The notes: a model not told the origin generated them from the letters alone. Positions 16,511 through 25,848 are shown, counted from the first letter of the stretch. The stretch: DNA of 64,000 bases from JAGNRR01 sp964409905 (GCA_964409905.1 CAYPET010000001.1:62001-126000); one strand, 5' to 3'. Translations and numbers: made by a program.

Positions 16511-19402
16511 ATGAAAAACACAATGAAAACAATTTTAACCGCCATTTTCGCCCTTAGCCTCTCTATGGCTTATGCACAAAAAGGCACCGTACGTGGTCAG
16601 ATTATTGACGACGAAACAGGCCAAACAATTATTGGCGCCTCGGTAATGATACCCGGCACCAGCAACGGCACGCGCACTGACTTAGACGGAAAGTACGCTA
16701 TCCAATTAAACCCCGGTAAGCACACACTAACCTACTCGTTTATCAGCTATACGCAGCAAGAAATTACCGACATTAATGTGGAAGCCGGTAAAGTAACCGT
16801 GCTGAACATTCGCATGAAAAAGAAATCACAGCAAATTAAAAAAGTAGTGGTAAAAGCACAGCGCATTAGTAACAGCGAAACCGCCCTCTTAACTATGCAA
16901 CGCAAATCAGCCAATGTAATGGATGGCACTTCATCAGAAACATTCAAAAAAACAGGCGATAACGATGCTGCTACAGCCATTGCCCGTGTAACGGGTGTAT
17001 CTGTAGAAGGAGGCAAATACGTTTACGTAAGAGGCCTGGGAGACCGTTATACCAAAAGTCAGTTAAACGGTGTCGACATTCCCGGCTTAGACCCCGACAG
17101 AAACACGGTGCAAATGGATATTTTCCCAACGAATTTGTTGAACAACATAGTAGTCTATAAATCATTTACACCTGATTTGCCCGGCGACTTTACCGGTGGT
17201 ATGGTTAACATTGAAACCAAATCATTTGTTGAGCGTAAAACAATTGGCTTTAGCGCCAGCCTTGGCTACACGCCAGGCATGAATCTTAATCCACTTGGAC
17301 TCACCTACGAAAGCAGTGCAGCCGATTTATTTGCCTTTGGCAACTCCAGTCGCAAACTTCCAATAGCCAATGTAAACCGCATTCCGCGCCGCAGCGATAA
17401 CAATCCTGCATTAACCGAGCTGACCAAACGCTTCAACCCACAATTAGCTCCAACTAATTTTACTGCCCCTCTGGACGGATCCATTGCCTTTTCCAGCGGT
17501 AACCAATATCAAAAAAAGAAATATACCATTGGCTACAATACCGCAGTGAATTACCGTTCTCAATTCAGACATTTTGATAATTACGAATTAGGACGTGCTA
17601 TCAAAAGCGGCAACAAAGACAATACCGAGTTGAACCAACTCATGACCTCTAGCGGTAAACGCTCAGAGCAAGAAGTATCCTGGAGCGCATTGGCCGGTGG
17701 TGCCCTAAAAACACAAAAAAGCAAATACACGCTAAATTTAGTACACAGCCAAAATACCGTATCACGCGCGGCGATTTATGACACGCGTTTCCCTGACGGG
17801 CAAAACACCGCCTTGCCTTTGAAGCAATACGTGCTGGACTATTCGCAACGCAGCGTTACCAACGCGCTAGTAGCTGGTAGTCATTCAATAAAAAATGATA
17901 AATGGCGCCTGGATTGGAAGCTGTCTCCAACCTATTCCAACATTCTAGAACCCGATGTGCGCAGCACTACTTATTTGATTGAGAATGGCGAATATGTAGT
18001 GGACAATGGCGATGGTGCCATACCCGAGCGCTACTACCGTAGTCTGCACGAGGTGAATGGGGTAGCCAAAATTGACCTGAGCACGAAGTTCAACATTTGG
18101 AATGGCGAAGAATCTAAATTAAGTTTTGGCGCTGCCAACACGATCAAAAACAGAGATTACCAAATTTTGCGTTTTATTTTCAACAATACCATGGGCGCAA
18201 ACTGGACGGGCAATGGTAACGAAATGCTGCTGGATGAAAACATTTGGTCGCCCACCAACCCTAGCGGTACTTATGTGCAAGCTGAGGAAAGCCTTACCAT
18301 GAACCCGAACATTTACAACGCTTCGCAAAATGTTTTTGCTGCGTATGTAATGAACGAATTGCCCATAACCGACAAATTAAAGGCTATTTATGGTGCACGC
18401 CTCGAGAAAACAGATATGTGGATTTCGGGTTACGGACGTTTTGCCGGCGAACAAATGGATGAGCAAAAAACCAACGAAAAAGTAATGGATGCTGCAGACA
18501 TTTTACCTTCGGTGAATTTGATTTATGCCTTAACTAAAAAACAAAACCTGCGTGCGTCCTACTCGCGCACATTAGCGCGGCCGTCGTTTAAAGAAAAATC
18601 ATTCGTCAGCATTTTGGACCCATTATCCAATGTACGCTTTATTGGTAATATCGATTTGAAAAGAACGAATATTGACAATATTGACCTACGCTGGGAAAAC
18701 TACATAACCCCAAGCGAAATCATCTCAGTTAGTGGGTTTTACAAACGATTCCAAAACCCGATTGAGATAGCCGGATTTTTACTTCAACCCAACGATATCA
18801 CGCCGCGTAACGCTGGCCTAGCGCATTTAATGGGTCTTGAGCTGGAAATCCGCAAAGAACTTGGCTTTATTAGTAAAAAGCTGGATAAATTTTCGTTTAC
18901 GACCAACGTAACCCTAGTACGCTCGCTGATAGATATGAGAGAGATTGTAGTAGCTGCCGGACAAGACAACCGTTTTGGCACAGCCGACGATGTAACCGAA
19001 TTTCAATCAAGAACCAATAATTTGCGCAATGGCGAAACGCTTTCGCACTACAGAAGCATGTTTGGTCAATCGCCCTACATTATCAATGCCGGCCTAAACT
19101 ATACGAATGACACACTTGGTTTTGAAACGCAACTAACCTACAACGTGCAAGGCAAGCGCCTGGCTGTGGTAGGTGTAGGCGAAATACCTGATGTGTACGA
19201 CCGTGAGTTTCATAGCCTCAACCTAAAGCTGGCTCAGCGCTTTGGCAAGGGCAAGCAGTGGCAAGGCAGTTTGACGGTAACCAATATGCTCAACGACCGT
19301 CGCGAACGTTTGTACGAATCGTTTAATGCGAACCCGCAAGTATTTGAAGCCTGGAACCCGGGCCGACGCTTTAGCCTTGGTATTAGTTATTTGATGCAGT
19401 AA
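16511..19402 (+). CDS. TonB-dependent outer-membrane receptor with carboxypeptidase-D-like front domain
   Basis: 963 residues. A signal peptide (ending SMAYAQ) is followed by a CarboxypepD_reg-like domain at about 24-110 (GTVRGQIIDDETGQTIIGASV), then a plug domain with DAATAIARVTGVSVEGGKYVYVRGLGDRY near 155-185 and PDLPGDFTGGMVNIETKSF near 230. The remaining 700 residues form the 22-strand barrel, ending in the aromatic-rich FSLGISYLMQ. It takes up a large ligand across the outer membrane using TonB energy. No SusD gene is adjacent; the partner is the beta-helix lipoprotein upstream, so this is not a standard glycan SusCD pair. Confidence 0.9.
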   Translation: MKNTMKTILTAIFALSLSMAYAQKGTVRGQIIDDETGQTIIGASVMIPGTSNGTRTDLDGKYAIQLNPGKHTLTYSFISYTQQEITDINVEAGKVTVLNIRMKKKSQQIKKVVVKAQRISNSETALLTMQRKSANVMDGTSSETFKKTGDNDAATAIARVTGVSVEGGKYVYVRGLGDRYTKSQLNGVDIPGLDPDRNTVQMDIFPTNLLNNIVVYKSFTPDLPGDFTGGMVNIETKSFVERKTIGFSASLGYTPGMNLNPLGLTYESSAADLFAFGNSSRKLPIANVNRIPRRSDNNPALTELTKRFNPQLAPTNFTAPLDGSIAFSSGNQYQKKKYTIGYNTAVNYRSQFRHFDNYELGRAIKSGNKDNTELNQLMTSSGKRSEQEVSWSALAGGALKTQKSKYTLNLVHSQNTVSRAAIYDTRFPDGQNTALPLKQYVLDYSQRSVTNALVAGSHSIKNDKWRLDWKLSPTYSNILEPDVRSTTYLIENGEYVVDNGDGAIPERYYRSLHEVNGVAKIDLSTKFNIWNGEESKLSFGAANTIKNRDYQILRFIFNNTMGANWTGNGNEMLLDENIWSPTNPSGTYVQAEESLTMNPNIYNASQNVFAAYVMNELPITDKLKAIYGARLEKTDMWISGYGRFAGEQMDEQKTNEKVMDAADILPSVNLIYALTKKQNLRASYSRTLARPSFKEKSFVSILDPLSNVRFIGNIDLKRTNIDNIDLRWENYITPSEIISVSGFYKRFQNPIEIAGFLLQPNDITPRNAGLAHLMGLELEIRKELGFISKKLDKFSFTTNVTLVRSLIDMREIVVAAGQDNRFGTADDVTEFQSRTNNLRNGETLSHYRSMFGQSPYIINAGLNYTNDTLGFETQLTYNVQGKRLAVVGVGEIPDVYDREFHSLNLKLAQRFGKGKQWQGSLTVTNMLNDRRERLYESFNANPQVFEAWNPGRRFSLGISYLMQ

Positions 19403-19420
19403 TCGACTTCATTTTCTGAT

Positions 19421-19456
19421 AAAAAAAGCCCCGAAACATTCGGGGCTTTTTTATTT
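19421..19456. terminator. bidirectional terminator between the receptor and rhodanese genes
   Basis: GCCCCGAA and TTCGGGGC form an eight-base stem with an ACA loop, flanked by seven As on the left and six Ts on the right, so it can terminate in both directions. It serves the receptor (plus) and the rhodanese operon (minus), which converge here. Confidence 0.9.
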
Positions 19457-19472
19457 TTTATGGGCGATTTTG

Positions 19473-19775
19473 TTACATGTATTGCCCCCAGGCCAAAATA
19501 CCACCTGTCAGGTTCACCGTTTTTTCAAAGCCCATTTGCTCAAGCATCATGCATGCTTGCATAGAGCGCATGCCACTGTGGCAATGTATTATTACTTCCT
19601 TATCACGCCAATCTTCTATTTCGTCTATATCGCCATTCATAATACGTGCCAGCGGCAGCAGCAAGGCGCCCATGTTAACAGCATCGTATTCGCTCTGTTC
19701 GCGTACATCCAATATGTACAATTGTTCTCCGCTATCTTTTCGGGCTTTTAGTTGGGCAGCTGTTATTGTTTCCAT
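19473..19775 (-). CDS. single-domain rhodanese-like protein
   Basis: 100 residues, cytoplasmic, one rhodanese domain. ILDVREQSEYD near the N-terminus and the active loop VIIHCHSGMRSMQA near residue 62-75 place the catalytic cysteine in HCHSGMRS; the six-residue loop fits sulphur transferases such as GlpE or PspE. It would transfer sulphane sulphur or sense it. The ATG overlaps the end of the T9SS cargo gene by 13 bases, so it is the last gene of the ddl-PASTA-T9SS-rhodanese run. The functional connection to a secreted protein is obscure. Confidence 0.88.
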   Translation of the reverse strand: METITAAQLKARKDSGEQLYILDVREQSEYDAVNMGALLLPLARIMNGDIDEIEDWRDKEVIIHCHSGMRSMQACMMLEQMGFEKTVNLTGGILAWGQYM

Positions 19776-21568
19776 AGTTTATGTGTTTCTAATTTATCGG
19801 CAGATATTAATTGTATAATGTATTGGCCGGCAGGCAGGTTGCTGAGGTCAATAGTTTGATTAGTAATAATTCCTTCAGCCGCAGTCTGCCCATTTAACAG
19901 GCAAATTTTATATTCAGGCCAAATGGCACCTTGCAGGTGCACTGTATTGGTTGTAGGGTTGGGATAAAGAATTGTTTCGGTTACTTTTTCAATTTGTTGC
20001 ACCGAGGTAGGGGTAAAAGGCCCGCCCACCATGGGGCGCATCATCACCGTACCGTTCACCGAAGAGTTAAACCAAAAACCATTTACGTTATAGCTTAGCT
20101 TTTGTATGTTATTGTCATTGTTTACATCCAAGCCATAGTAAATACTATCGCTACTAAAGTTGGCCGGCTGGGTAATGCCAATGTAATAGGTGCCCGGCCC
20201 CAGCCCTACCGGCTGATCGAAGGCATAAAAAGAAAATTCGCCACGCTTGGCCGGGTATTGTACCGTGTACAAATCCTGCTGCTTCAAAATTACATCGCCG
20301 GCCGAAGAATTGCCTAAACTGTCATACAATACCACACTAAAGAACTTGCCGGCCGCACTCGGAACTTGTGCCGCAAAATACACACTGATACCATAGACCG
20401 AATCGGGCTGACGAAGTTCAAACTTCATGGCCGTTTTAGAAGGCTGATTCAAGGCTGGGTTAAGGAAATAAGCTTGCTCCGCGCTACCATCATCGTAGGC
20501 AAAATAGTTGTCGAACACTACCTCATTTTGTATTGTGTCATTACTTTTCCTATCAGTAGCATTCAATGCTTCGATAAAATAGGTGTTGCGAATCACAAAA
20601 GGCCCACTACCCGAAAGGCCCAGCGAATATGAAGGATTAAATAATGTAGCTTGACTTTTGGCAAACATATTAAAAGGGGTCAGCGCATTGGCACTGATTG
20701 GCGTGCTGGTATTTAGCTCGGTAGCTGTATGGCGCAGCGTAAACGTATTTGAGGTATTATACAAATTAGCCACTACCAGTTGTTGCTGTGACGATAAATC
20801 ACCAGTCTGTAAATGCCTATATGGCATGGCTGTATATTCTGTTAATATTGACGATGGCGGTTGTACAAAGGCAAGATCGTTAATATTAGTATCGGCCGGA
20901 GAGCGGTTTATGTCCAGTTTTACATAGTCAATATTCCACACGTCGTCATTCAGGTTCAGAGAGGTGAAGTTTACAAAGCGAAATTGAAAACTATCATGAA
21001 AGAACTGTGGGTCATTGACCGATACAAATTCCTGCAAAAAAGCAGTAGAAAAAGTACCGCGCTTGCGCCACATTTCTACCCATTGATTATTGTTGTTACG
21101 AAAAAACAAATACAAACTGTCGCCGGTTTCGGGCGGAAAGCCATTGCCCTGTGGTTGTACAAAAAAAGACAACACCAGGCTATCAGCAGGACTTCGAAAG
21201 CTAATATCAATCGGGACGCTAGTTAAGCTATCGCCAAAACCTACGGCGGAAAAATCATTTGGGCGATAGGGTCGTCCCAGAGCATTCAGACCATCAAAGG
21301 TCGCCACCCCTTTGGTAGGTGGGTTAATACCCATAGTGTTGTTGATAAACACCTGCTGCTCCATCCACAAATTGGTATCTGGCACAGATGCATCATAGGA
21401 GAAATCGTCAACGAAGGGTAAGGTAGCTCGCTGTTTTTTGATGGTAGCGCCGGTGGTGGCAGGTTTAATGTTTGGATTATCTTGTAAAGGAACTACCATT
21501 TCTTGAGCCTGACTACAGAAGCCAATTAGGGTAAAAAATACTATTAAGGGAAGATGCTTTCTACTCAT
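19763..21568 (-). CDS. exported protein with T9SS type A sorting domain
   Basis: 601 residues. The signal peptide (MSRKHLPLIVFFTLIGFCSQAQ) leads to a long beta-rich body with repeated F, Y and N strands. The last 75 residues are a type A C-terminal sorting domain: LYPNPTTN near 530, then LSNLPAGQYIIQL and a lysine-containing end. Proteins with this tail are exported to the surface by the type IX secretion system, so the gene predicts a T9SS elsewhere in the genome. The body has no recognised catalytic domain; it may be a surface or gliding-related protein. Its start overlaps the PASTA gene by eight bases. Confidence 0.85.
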   Translation of the reverse strand: MSRKHLPLIVFFTLIGFCSQAQEMVVPLQDNPNIKPATTGATIKKQRATLPFVDDFSYDASVPDTNLWMEQQVFINNTMGINPPTKGVATFDGLNALGRPYRPNDFSAVGFGDSLTSVPIDISFRSPADSLVLSFFVQPQGNGFPPETGDSLYLFFRNNNNQWVEMWRKRGTFSTAFLQEFVSVNDPQFFHDSFQFRFVNFTSLNLNDDVWNIDYVKLDINRSPADTNINDLAFVQPPSSILTEYTAMPYRHLQTGDLSSQQQLVVANLYNTSNTFTLRHTATELNTSTPISANALTPFNMFAKSQATLFNPSYSLGLSGSGPFVIRNTYFIEALNATDRKSNDTIQNEVVFDNYFAYDDGSAEQAYFLNPALNQPSKTAMKFELRQPDSVYGISVYFAAQVPSAAGKFFSVVLYDSLGNSSAGDVILKQQDLYTVQYPAKRGEFSFYAFDQPVGLGPGTYYIGITQPANFSSDSIYYGLDVNNDNNIQKLSYNVNGFWFNSSVNGTVMMRPMVGGPFTPTSVQQIEKVTETILYPNPTTNTVHLQGAIWPEYKICLLNGQTAAEGIITNQTIDLSNLPAGQYIIQLISADKLETHKLWKQ

Positions 21569-22607
21569 AATCGTTCGAGAAATCTTGGTCGTTCTTATCC
21601 TCGACTACAGGTTTTTTATTTCCTTTATTTTTATCATCGACTATAGCCCCCACGCCTTTGCCACGTCCATCAACTTTTCTTCGCGTAAGAGTGCCATCGT
21701 CAGCTGTACCGCTAGTATCCTGAGCTGTTTTCTTTTGTGCTTTTGACAACACATTATTGGCGCCTTGTAGCCGCTGCTGTATCACATTTTCCAGACTGTC
21801 ATCCAGGTCTTGAAATTTCAATGAACCCGGAGCATTCTGCCGCAGTAATTGTGAAGAGGGGTTTTGCATAATATGTATATCCACCATATCGCCACCGCGA
21901 ATTGCATTAGGAAAATCTAACTCATTCAGGGCTTCGGGATACTGCTTGTATACAATGGCAGCTAGGGTGTCAGTGATGGCACCATCAAAAACAAGCAGAT
22001 GGAACAACCCGGCTTTTGAAAGAATCTCTTTAGCCTCACGCCAAGTTTTACCTATTAGGTTTGGCATGTCTACTTCGTAATCGGCCAGACCTTCACCCAC
22101 CACCAAGTCTATTCGGCTGCCATAAGGTATTTTGGTGCCGGTAGCTATTTTTTTGCCTTTATAAAGTTGCTCCAATACTGCACCTGCAGCTATATCGGGT
22201 CTATAAATTGTATCCCCCATCACAAACCGATAGCTCTTCATTATAAGCACGGCATTTCTAAAACTTTTACCGACCAAATCGGGCATTTCAATTTTCGGGG
22301 GTTCGGCACGGTTGACGATTAAAAAGATTGTTCTTCCCACTTTTACCATCTCACCTTGCTCTGGCTCCTGATCTAAAATTTGCAACGGGGTAATGTTTGG
22401 CTTATAGGTACTATCGATACGAAGCTTGAAATCCTGATCTTCCAATGCCGCTATCACGTCTTTCAGATTTTTACCTTTGAGTTTCGGTACGGCTATCTCC
22501 TCGCCGTGATTGGTAATAATATTGAGTGAATTAAAAAAAATAAACCCAAATAATACCACAACAGTAATAGCTAATAAAAGGTTGAGAAGGAAGGAGCGAC
22601 TAAGCAT
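21561..22607 (-). CDS. membrane-anchored protein with three PASTA domains
   Basis: 348 residues: a short cytoplasmic N-terminus, one TM helix at about 8-28, then PASTA-like repeats starting near VPKLKGKNLKDV, MPDLVGKSFRNA and MPNLIGKTWREA, and a low-complexity charged tail with lysine, aspartate and glycine (KGNKKPVVEDKND). PASTA domains bind muropeptides or unlinked peptidoglycan. No kinase domain is fused, unlike PknB of Gram-positives. It lies 15 bases after ddl, which makes the D-Ala-D-Ala of the wall, so the pairing fits a wall sensor or scaffold. Start ATG at 22607 is clear. Confidence 0.88.
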   Translation of the reverse strand: MLSRSFLLNLLLAITVVVLFGFIFFNSLNIITNHGEEIAVPKLKGKNLKDVIAALEDQDFKLRIDSTYKPNITPLQILDQEPEQGEMVKVGRTIFLIVNRAEPPKIEMPDLVGKSFRNAVLIMKSYRFVMGDTIYRPDIAAGAVLEQLYKGKKIATGTKIPYGSRIDLVVGEGLADYEVDMPNLIGKTWREAKEILSKAGLFHLLVFDGAITDTLAAIVYKQYPEALNELDFPNAIRGGDMVDIHIMQNPSSQLLRQNAPGSLKFQDLDDSLENVIQQRLQGANNVLSKAQKKTAQDTSGTADDGTLTRRKVDGRGKGVGAIVDDKNKGNKKPVVEDKNDQDFSNDYE

Positions 22608-22622
22608 ATCGTGTAGTGCAAT

Positions 22623-23612
22623 TTAGGTATTATGAAAAGATTCTTTGATCAAAATATCATAGAATTCTCTTAAGGTGCCGCCCATCGCCCTTACTTGCTG
22701 CGGCACAATGCTTGCTGGACTCTGTCCCGGCATCGTGTTTACCTCCAGAAAAAAGATGGTATCCTGGGCTTCGTCATAGATATAATCAAATCGTGTAATG
22801 CCACGGCAGCCCAAATCTTCGTATAATTTCTTTGAATAATTACTGATGCGCACGGCCAAGTTTTCGCTTATCGGCGCAGGGGTTAACTCATCAGTAATAC
22901 CCGGTGTATACTTCGCCTCATAATCAAAAAATTCTTTTTTGCTCACAATCTCTGTAATCGGCAATGTAACAACCTGCCCTGCCTTAATAAACACGCCTTG
23001 GGTTAATTCTCGACCTGCAATAAACTCTTCCACCATCACCTGACTACTCACCCGAAACGCCTCTGTGATAGCAGGCATCAACTCGGCAGCTTCTTTAACT
23101 TTAAATGTTGCCAGGCTACTACCCCCTTCTGCAGGTTTTACAAATAGGGGCATTGAGAGCTCTTGCAAAATTTCTTCACGCGTATAGGCTCGATGCTGGA
23201 AAAGCTGCATCGAATTTGCCACCGGCACACCGCTGTGGGATACTACCCGATTGCAAAATACCTTATTAAATGTCAAGGCTGACACTACTGCATTGCACGA
23301 TGTATATGGAATACCCAACATGTCTAAATAGCCCTGCAACTTCCCATCTTCTCCCGGTGTGCCATGTATGCCGATAAATACTAAATCAAATGATATGCGC
23401 TGATGATCAATGGTAATGGTAAAATCATTTTTATCGACTTCTACGCCCGTTTGCTCCTCGTACCATTTATCCTTGCTGATGATTATTTTGTAAACCGTAT
23501 AGCTTTCATTATCCAGATGTTGGCAAATCGTTTCGGCACTTTGGATGGATATATCATACTCGCCCGAGTACCCTCCTGCCACCACAGCAATTGTTTTTTT
23601 GTTCGAATTCAC
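22623..23612 (-). CDS. ddl: D-alanine--D-alanine ligase Ddl
   Basis: 329 residues from the GTG at 23612. The open frame can be extended to a TTG at 23633, but that TTG is part of a perfect -7 box (TAGATTTG), so it cannot be in the mRNA if the box is used. The ATP-grasp ligase motifs are present: AGGYSGEYDIS near the start, GIHGTPGEDGKLQGYLDMLGIPYT near 85-105, KPAEGGSS near 165, and FLEVNTMPGQSPAS near 290. Ddl makes the D-Ala-D-Ala dipeptide for lipid II and is the target of cycloserine. It heads the run with PASTA, T9SS cargo and rhodanese genes. Confidence 0.93.
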   Translation of the reverse strand: MNSNKKTIAVVAGGYSGEYDISIQSAETICQHLDNESYTVYKIIISKDKWYEEQTGVEVDKNDFTITIDHQRISFDLVFIGIHGTPGEDGKLQGYLDMLGIPYTSCNAVVSALTFNKVFCNRVVSHSGVPVANSMQLFQHRAYTREEILQELSMPLFVKPAEGGSSLATFKVKEAAELMPAITEAFRVSSQVMVEEFIAGRELTQGVFIKAGQVVTLPITEIVSKKEFFDYEAKYTPGITDELTPAPISENLAVRISNYSKKLYEDLGCRGITRFDYIYDEAQDTIFFLEVNTMPGQSPASIVPQQVRAMGGTLREFYDILIKESFHNT

Positions 23613-23630
23613 TTGATTAAAATTCTCGAA

Positions 23631-23638
23631 CAAATCTA
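23631..23638 (-). promoter_or_regulatory. -7 promoter box TAGATTTG for ddl
   Basis: Perfect TAnnTTTG on the minus strand, 18 bases before the GTG at 23612. It contains the TTG that would otherwise be called as the start, so it decides the start codon. Confidence 0.6.
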
Positions 23639-23770
23639 CTTGATTTCTTCACTAAACCACTGTCAAAAGAAAAAAATAACGGCCTTTTGCATACTGGATT
23701 TAAACGCTCATTTATGAAAATATTAGCAAGAAAGGATTCATTCGAAGAGCCAATGCCAAACCAGTTCAAT

Positions 23771-23778
23771 TAACTTTG
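23771..23778 (+). promoter_or_regulatory. -7 promoter box TAACTTTG before DUF2480
   Basis: Perfect TAnnTTTG, five bases before a GTG at 23784. Another GTG at 23778 overlaps the last G of the box and is therefore unlikely to be the start. It predicts a leaderless or near-leaderless mRNA. Confidence 0.55.
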
Positions 23779-23783
23779 TGCAT

Positions 23784-24293
23784 GTGAGTGAGCTAATAAA
23801 TAAAGTAGCCAATAGTGGTATTGTCACCTTAAATCTGGAAGATTATCTTCCCAAAAATGTGGTGGCGTTTGACTTAGCCCAATTTCTTTTTATGGGATTA
23901 ATTCTCAAAGAAAAAGACTATCGTGCAGCACTAAAAGAATTTGATTTTACCCCTTTTGAAGGCAAACAAGTAGCTGTGTTTTGCAGTGCAGATGCCATAA
24001 TCCCTCATTGGGCATATATGCTGGCTGGCGTTGCTTTAACGCCTTATAGTCATGAAGTGTATTTTGGCACAGTAGCCGAAATAAAAGAAAAAATACAATT
24101 AGCCAACATTCGTGATATGGATACGACACCTTATAGTGACAAACGCATGGTCATTAAAGGTTGTGGCGAAGAAGATATGAGTGCAGCAGCTTACCTTGAA
24201 GTCACCAAAAAACTATTACCGGTGGCAAAAAGCATCATGTACGGCGAACCATGCAGCACAGTGCCAATATACAAACAAGCCCGAAAAATATAA
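23784..24293 (+). CDS. DUF2480 family protein
   Basis: 169 residues from GTG 23784. The sequence VSELINKVANSGIVTLNLEDYLP, then FDLAQFLFMGLILKEKDYRAALKEFD and PHWAYMLAGVALTPY, matches the Bacteroidota DUF2480 family as I recall it. Soluble, no signal peptide. Function unknown. An ATG two bases upstream is out of frame. The next reading frame, the broken transglycosylase, starts four bases after the stop (ATG 24297), so the two were probably one operon. Confidence 0.78.
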   Translation: MSELINKVANSGIVTLNLEDYLPKNVVAFDLAQFLFMGLILKEKDYRAALKEFDFTPFEGKQVAVFCSADAIIPHWAYMLAGVALTPYSHEVYFGTVAEIKEKIQLANIRDMDTTPYSDKRMVIKGCGEEDMSAAAYLEVTKKLLPVAKSIMYGEPCSTVPIYKQARKI

Positions 24294-24296
24294 TTC

Positions 24297-25201
24297 ATGC
24301 AGCCAAGACTCATTGCCATTTTTACATTGCTGCTTTGCAATAGCCTTGTTGCCCATGGACAACGAGTGTTGACTACAGAACCTACAAAAAAATTTCCGGT
24401 CAGCACACACCACTTATGATTACAGCACCAAACGTACCAAGTGCCTTTGACTTGTTTGGTGAAAAAATGCCACTGAACATTTGGGATGTCAAAGAACGTT
24501 TTGATCGTGAATTACTATTTAATACCTACTTGTAAGGCACCACAGTGTATATCATCAAACTTATGGGGCGCTATATGCCTATGATAGAAAAAAAACTTCA
24601 AGAAAATGGGGTGCCACTAGATTTTAAATACCTCTGTATTGCCGAAAGTGCATTGCAAAATCAAAAGTTGCGTGTAGGCGCAGCAGGCTTTTGGCAATTT
24701 ATGGCCGGCACAGCGCCCCGTTACGGACTTTATGTTGATGATGAAGTAGATGAACGATTTAACCCCGAAAAATCTACAGATGCAGCATGCAAATACTTAA
24801 AACAAGCTTACGCAAAATTTGGCACTTGGACTGCTGCAGCGGCAAGCTATAATTGCGGCATGGGTGGTTATTCATCAAATGCTCAGCGACAAGGCACTGA
24901 TGATTTCTATAGTTTATATCTCCCCGAAGAAACCATGCGTTACATTTTTCGTATTGCAGCTTTGAAATATATTTTAGAAAATCAGACAGCCTTTGGCTTC
25001 AGGCTTAGTACTGAAGATATTTATCGACCTATCCCTACTCGTATGATAAGTATTAATGGTGCCTTGGGCGATTTATCTGCCTATGCTCGGTCTCAGGGTA
25101 CAGATTATAAAACTCTCAAGCTTTTAAACCCATGGCTTCGTGATCGTAGCCTTGATAATCGAAAAGGGCGAATTTACGAATTACTATTGCCGGCTAATTA
25201 G
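24297..25201 (+). pseudogene. lytic transglycosylase (MltD/SLT type), broken by a frameshift and an in-frame stop
   Basis: The gene is in pieces. ATG 24297 encodes a signal peptide (IAIFTLLLCNSLVAHGQ) and stops at 24417. From about 24362 the conserved protein continues in another frame (VPSAFDLFGEKMPLNIWDVKERFDRELL), implying a one-base insertion or deletion near 24355-24370. That frame meets TAA at 24533-24535, where relatives keep reading through NTYW. After it the SLT domain is intact: DFKYLCIAESALQ carries the catalytic glutamate, then GFWQFMAGTAPRYGL, AAAASYNCGMGGY, and a C-terminal region ending NPWLRDRSL. The remaining open frame (24545-25201, GTG, 218 residues) lacks a signal peptide. 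Either a real pseudogene or two assembly errors; the two lesions together favour decay. Confidence 0.8.
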
Positions 25202-25848
25202 TGCATTTTTTCTACTAGAAAAGTGTAGCATTTCCCGGCGCCAACACCCCCGGTAATAGGAATATTTTCAACCGCAAAACTTTGGCTAGGACCTGCACAA
25301 ATATTCAACATAGATGGCAAAGCGCCATTATACTTCTGCTGTATTTGTTGCTTCGCCACAGCCCAATTGCTCACAAGCTGAGTTGTGTAGGCTATGGTTA
25401 TATGAATGGGTGCCGCGGCCAGTAACCTCCTGCCATAGCATTGACCACTACTGTACAGTGCTGCACCATCTTGAGCAATCAGACGCTCGCATAAGGTGAT
25501 AATCCCCTGGCATGATGCCGCATCATCTTTGTTTGAAATAAAAGTGAAATTCTGCGGATGCAGTAGTGCAACTAGTTGCGGGTCTTGAACCAAAAAATTT
25601 TTCCACCCCATGTTATCGGCCAGCATTAACAGCTTCATCAGCATGTCATCATGGTCTTCACAATACACAAATCTTCCTCCATGCTGATTAAAAGCAATGG
25701 CGTATTGTTCGGCAAGTGTTAGATTTGATGGCTGATGAATTGCTTCAGCCGATTGGTCTATATGTGGGTACGGGATGTCCGTCTTATTATTTTCAAGTGC
25801 TTTTTGCAACTTCGATAAAATATTTGCTCTGCTAGCTGAATGGGCCAT
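25198..25848 (-). CDS. LUD domain protein (LutC/YkgG-like)
   Basis: 216 residues, cytoplasmic. The order of features fits the LutC fold: a helical N-terminus, a middle with FLVQDPQLVALLHP, the strand-turn around LIAQDGAALYSSGQCYGRRLLAAAPIHI, and a final GPSQSFAVENIPITGGVGAG before FLVE. In typical LutC the last motif reads GPSRTADIE; here R, T and D are replaced, so ligand binding may differ. LutABC oxidises L-lactate, but lutA and lutB are absent, and in Bacteroidota single LUD genes next to ftsH are common as I recall. The ATG shares its first base with the ftsH stop, so it is coupled to ftsH. It overlaps the transglycosylase end by four bases. Confidence 0.8.
   Translation of the reverse strand: MAHSASRANILSKLQKALENNKTDIPYPHIDQSAEAIHQPSNLTLAEQYAIAFNQHGGRFVYCEDHDDMLMKLLMLADNMGWKNFLVQDPQLVALLHPQNFTFISNKDDAASCQGIITLCERLIAQDGAALYSSGQCYGRRLLAAAPIHITIAYTTQLVSNWAVAKQQIQQKYNGALPSMLNICAGPSQSFAVENIPITGGVGAGKCYTFLVEKMH

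Noticed and set aside
19470..19818. Plus-strand open frames antisense to the rhodanese gene
   Set aside because: The minus-strand rhodanese has a complete active-site motif and operon context; the antisense frames have no recognisable features.
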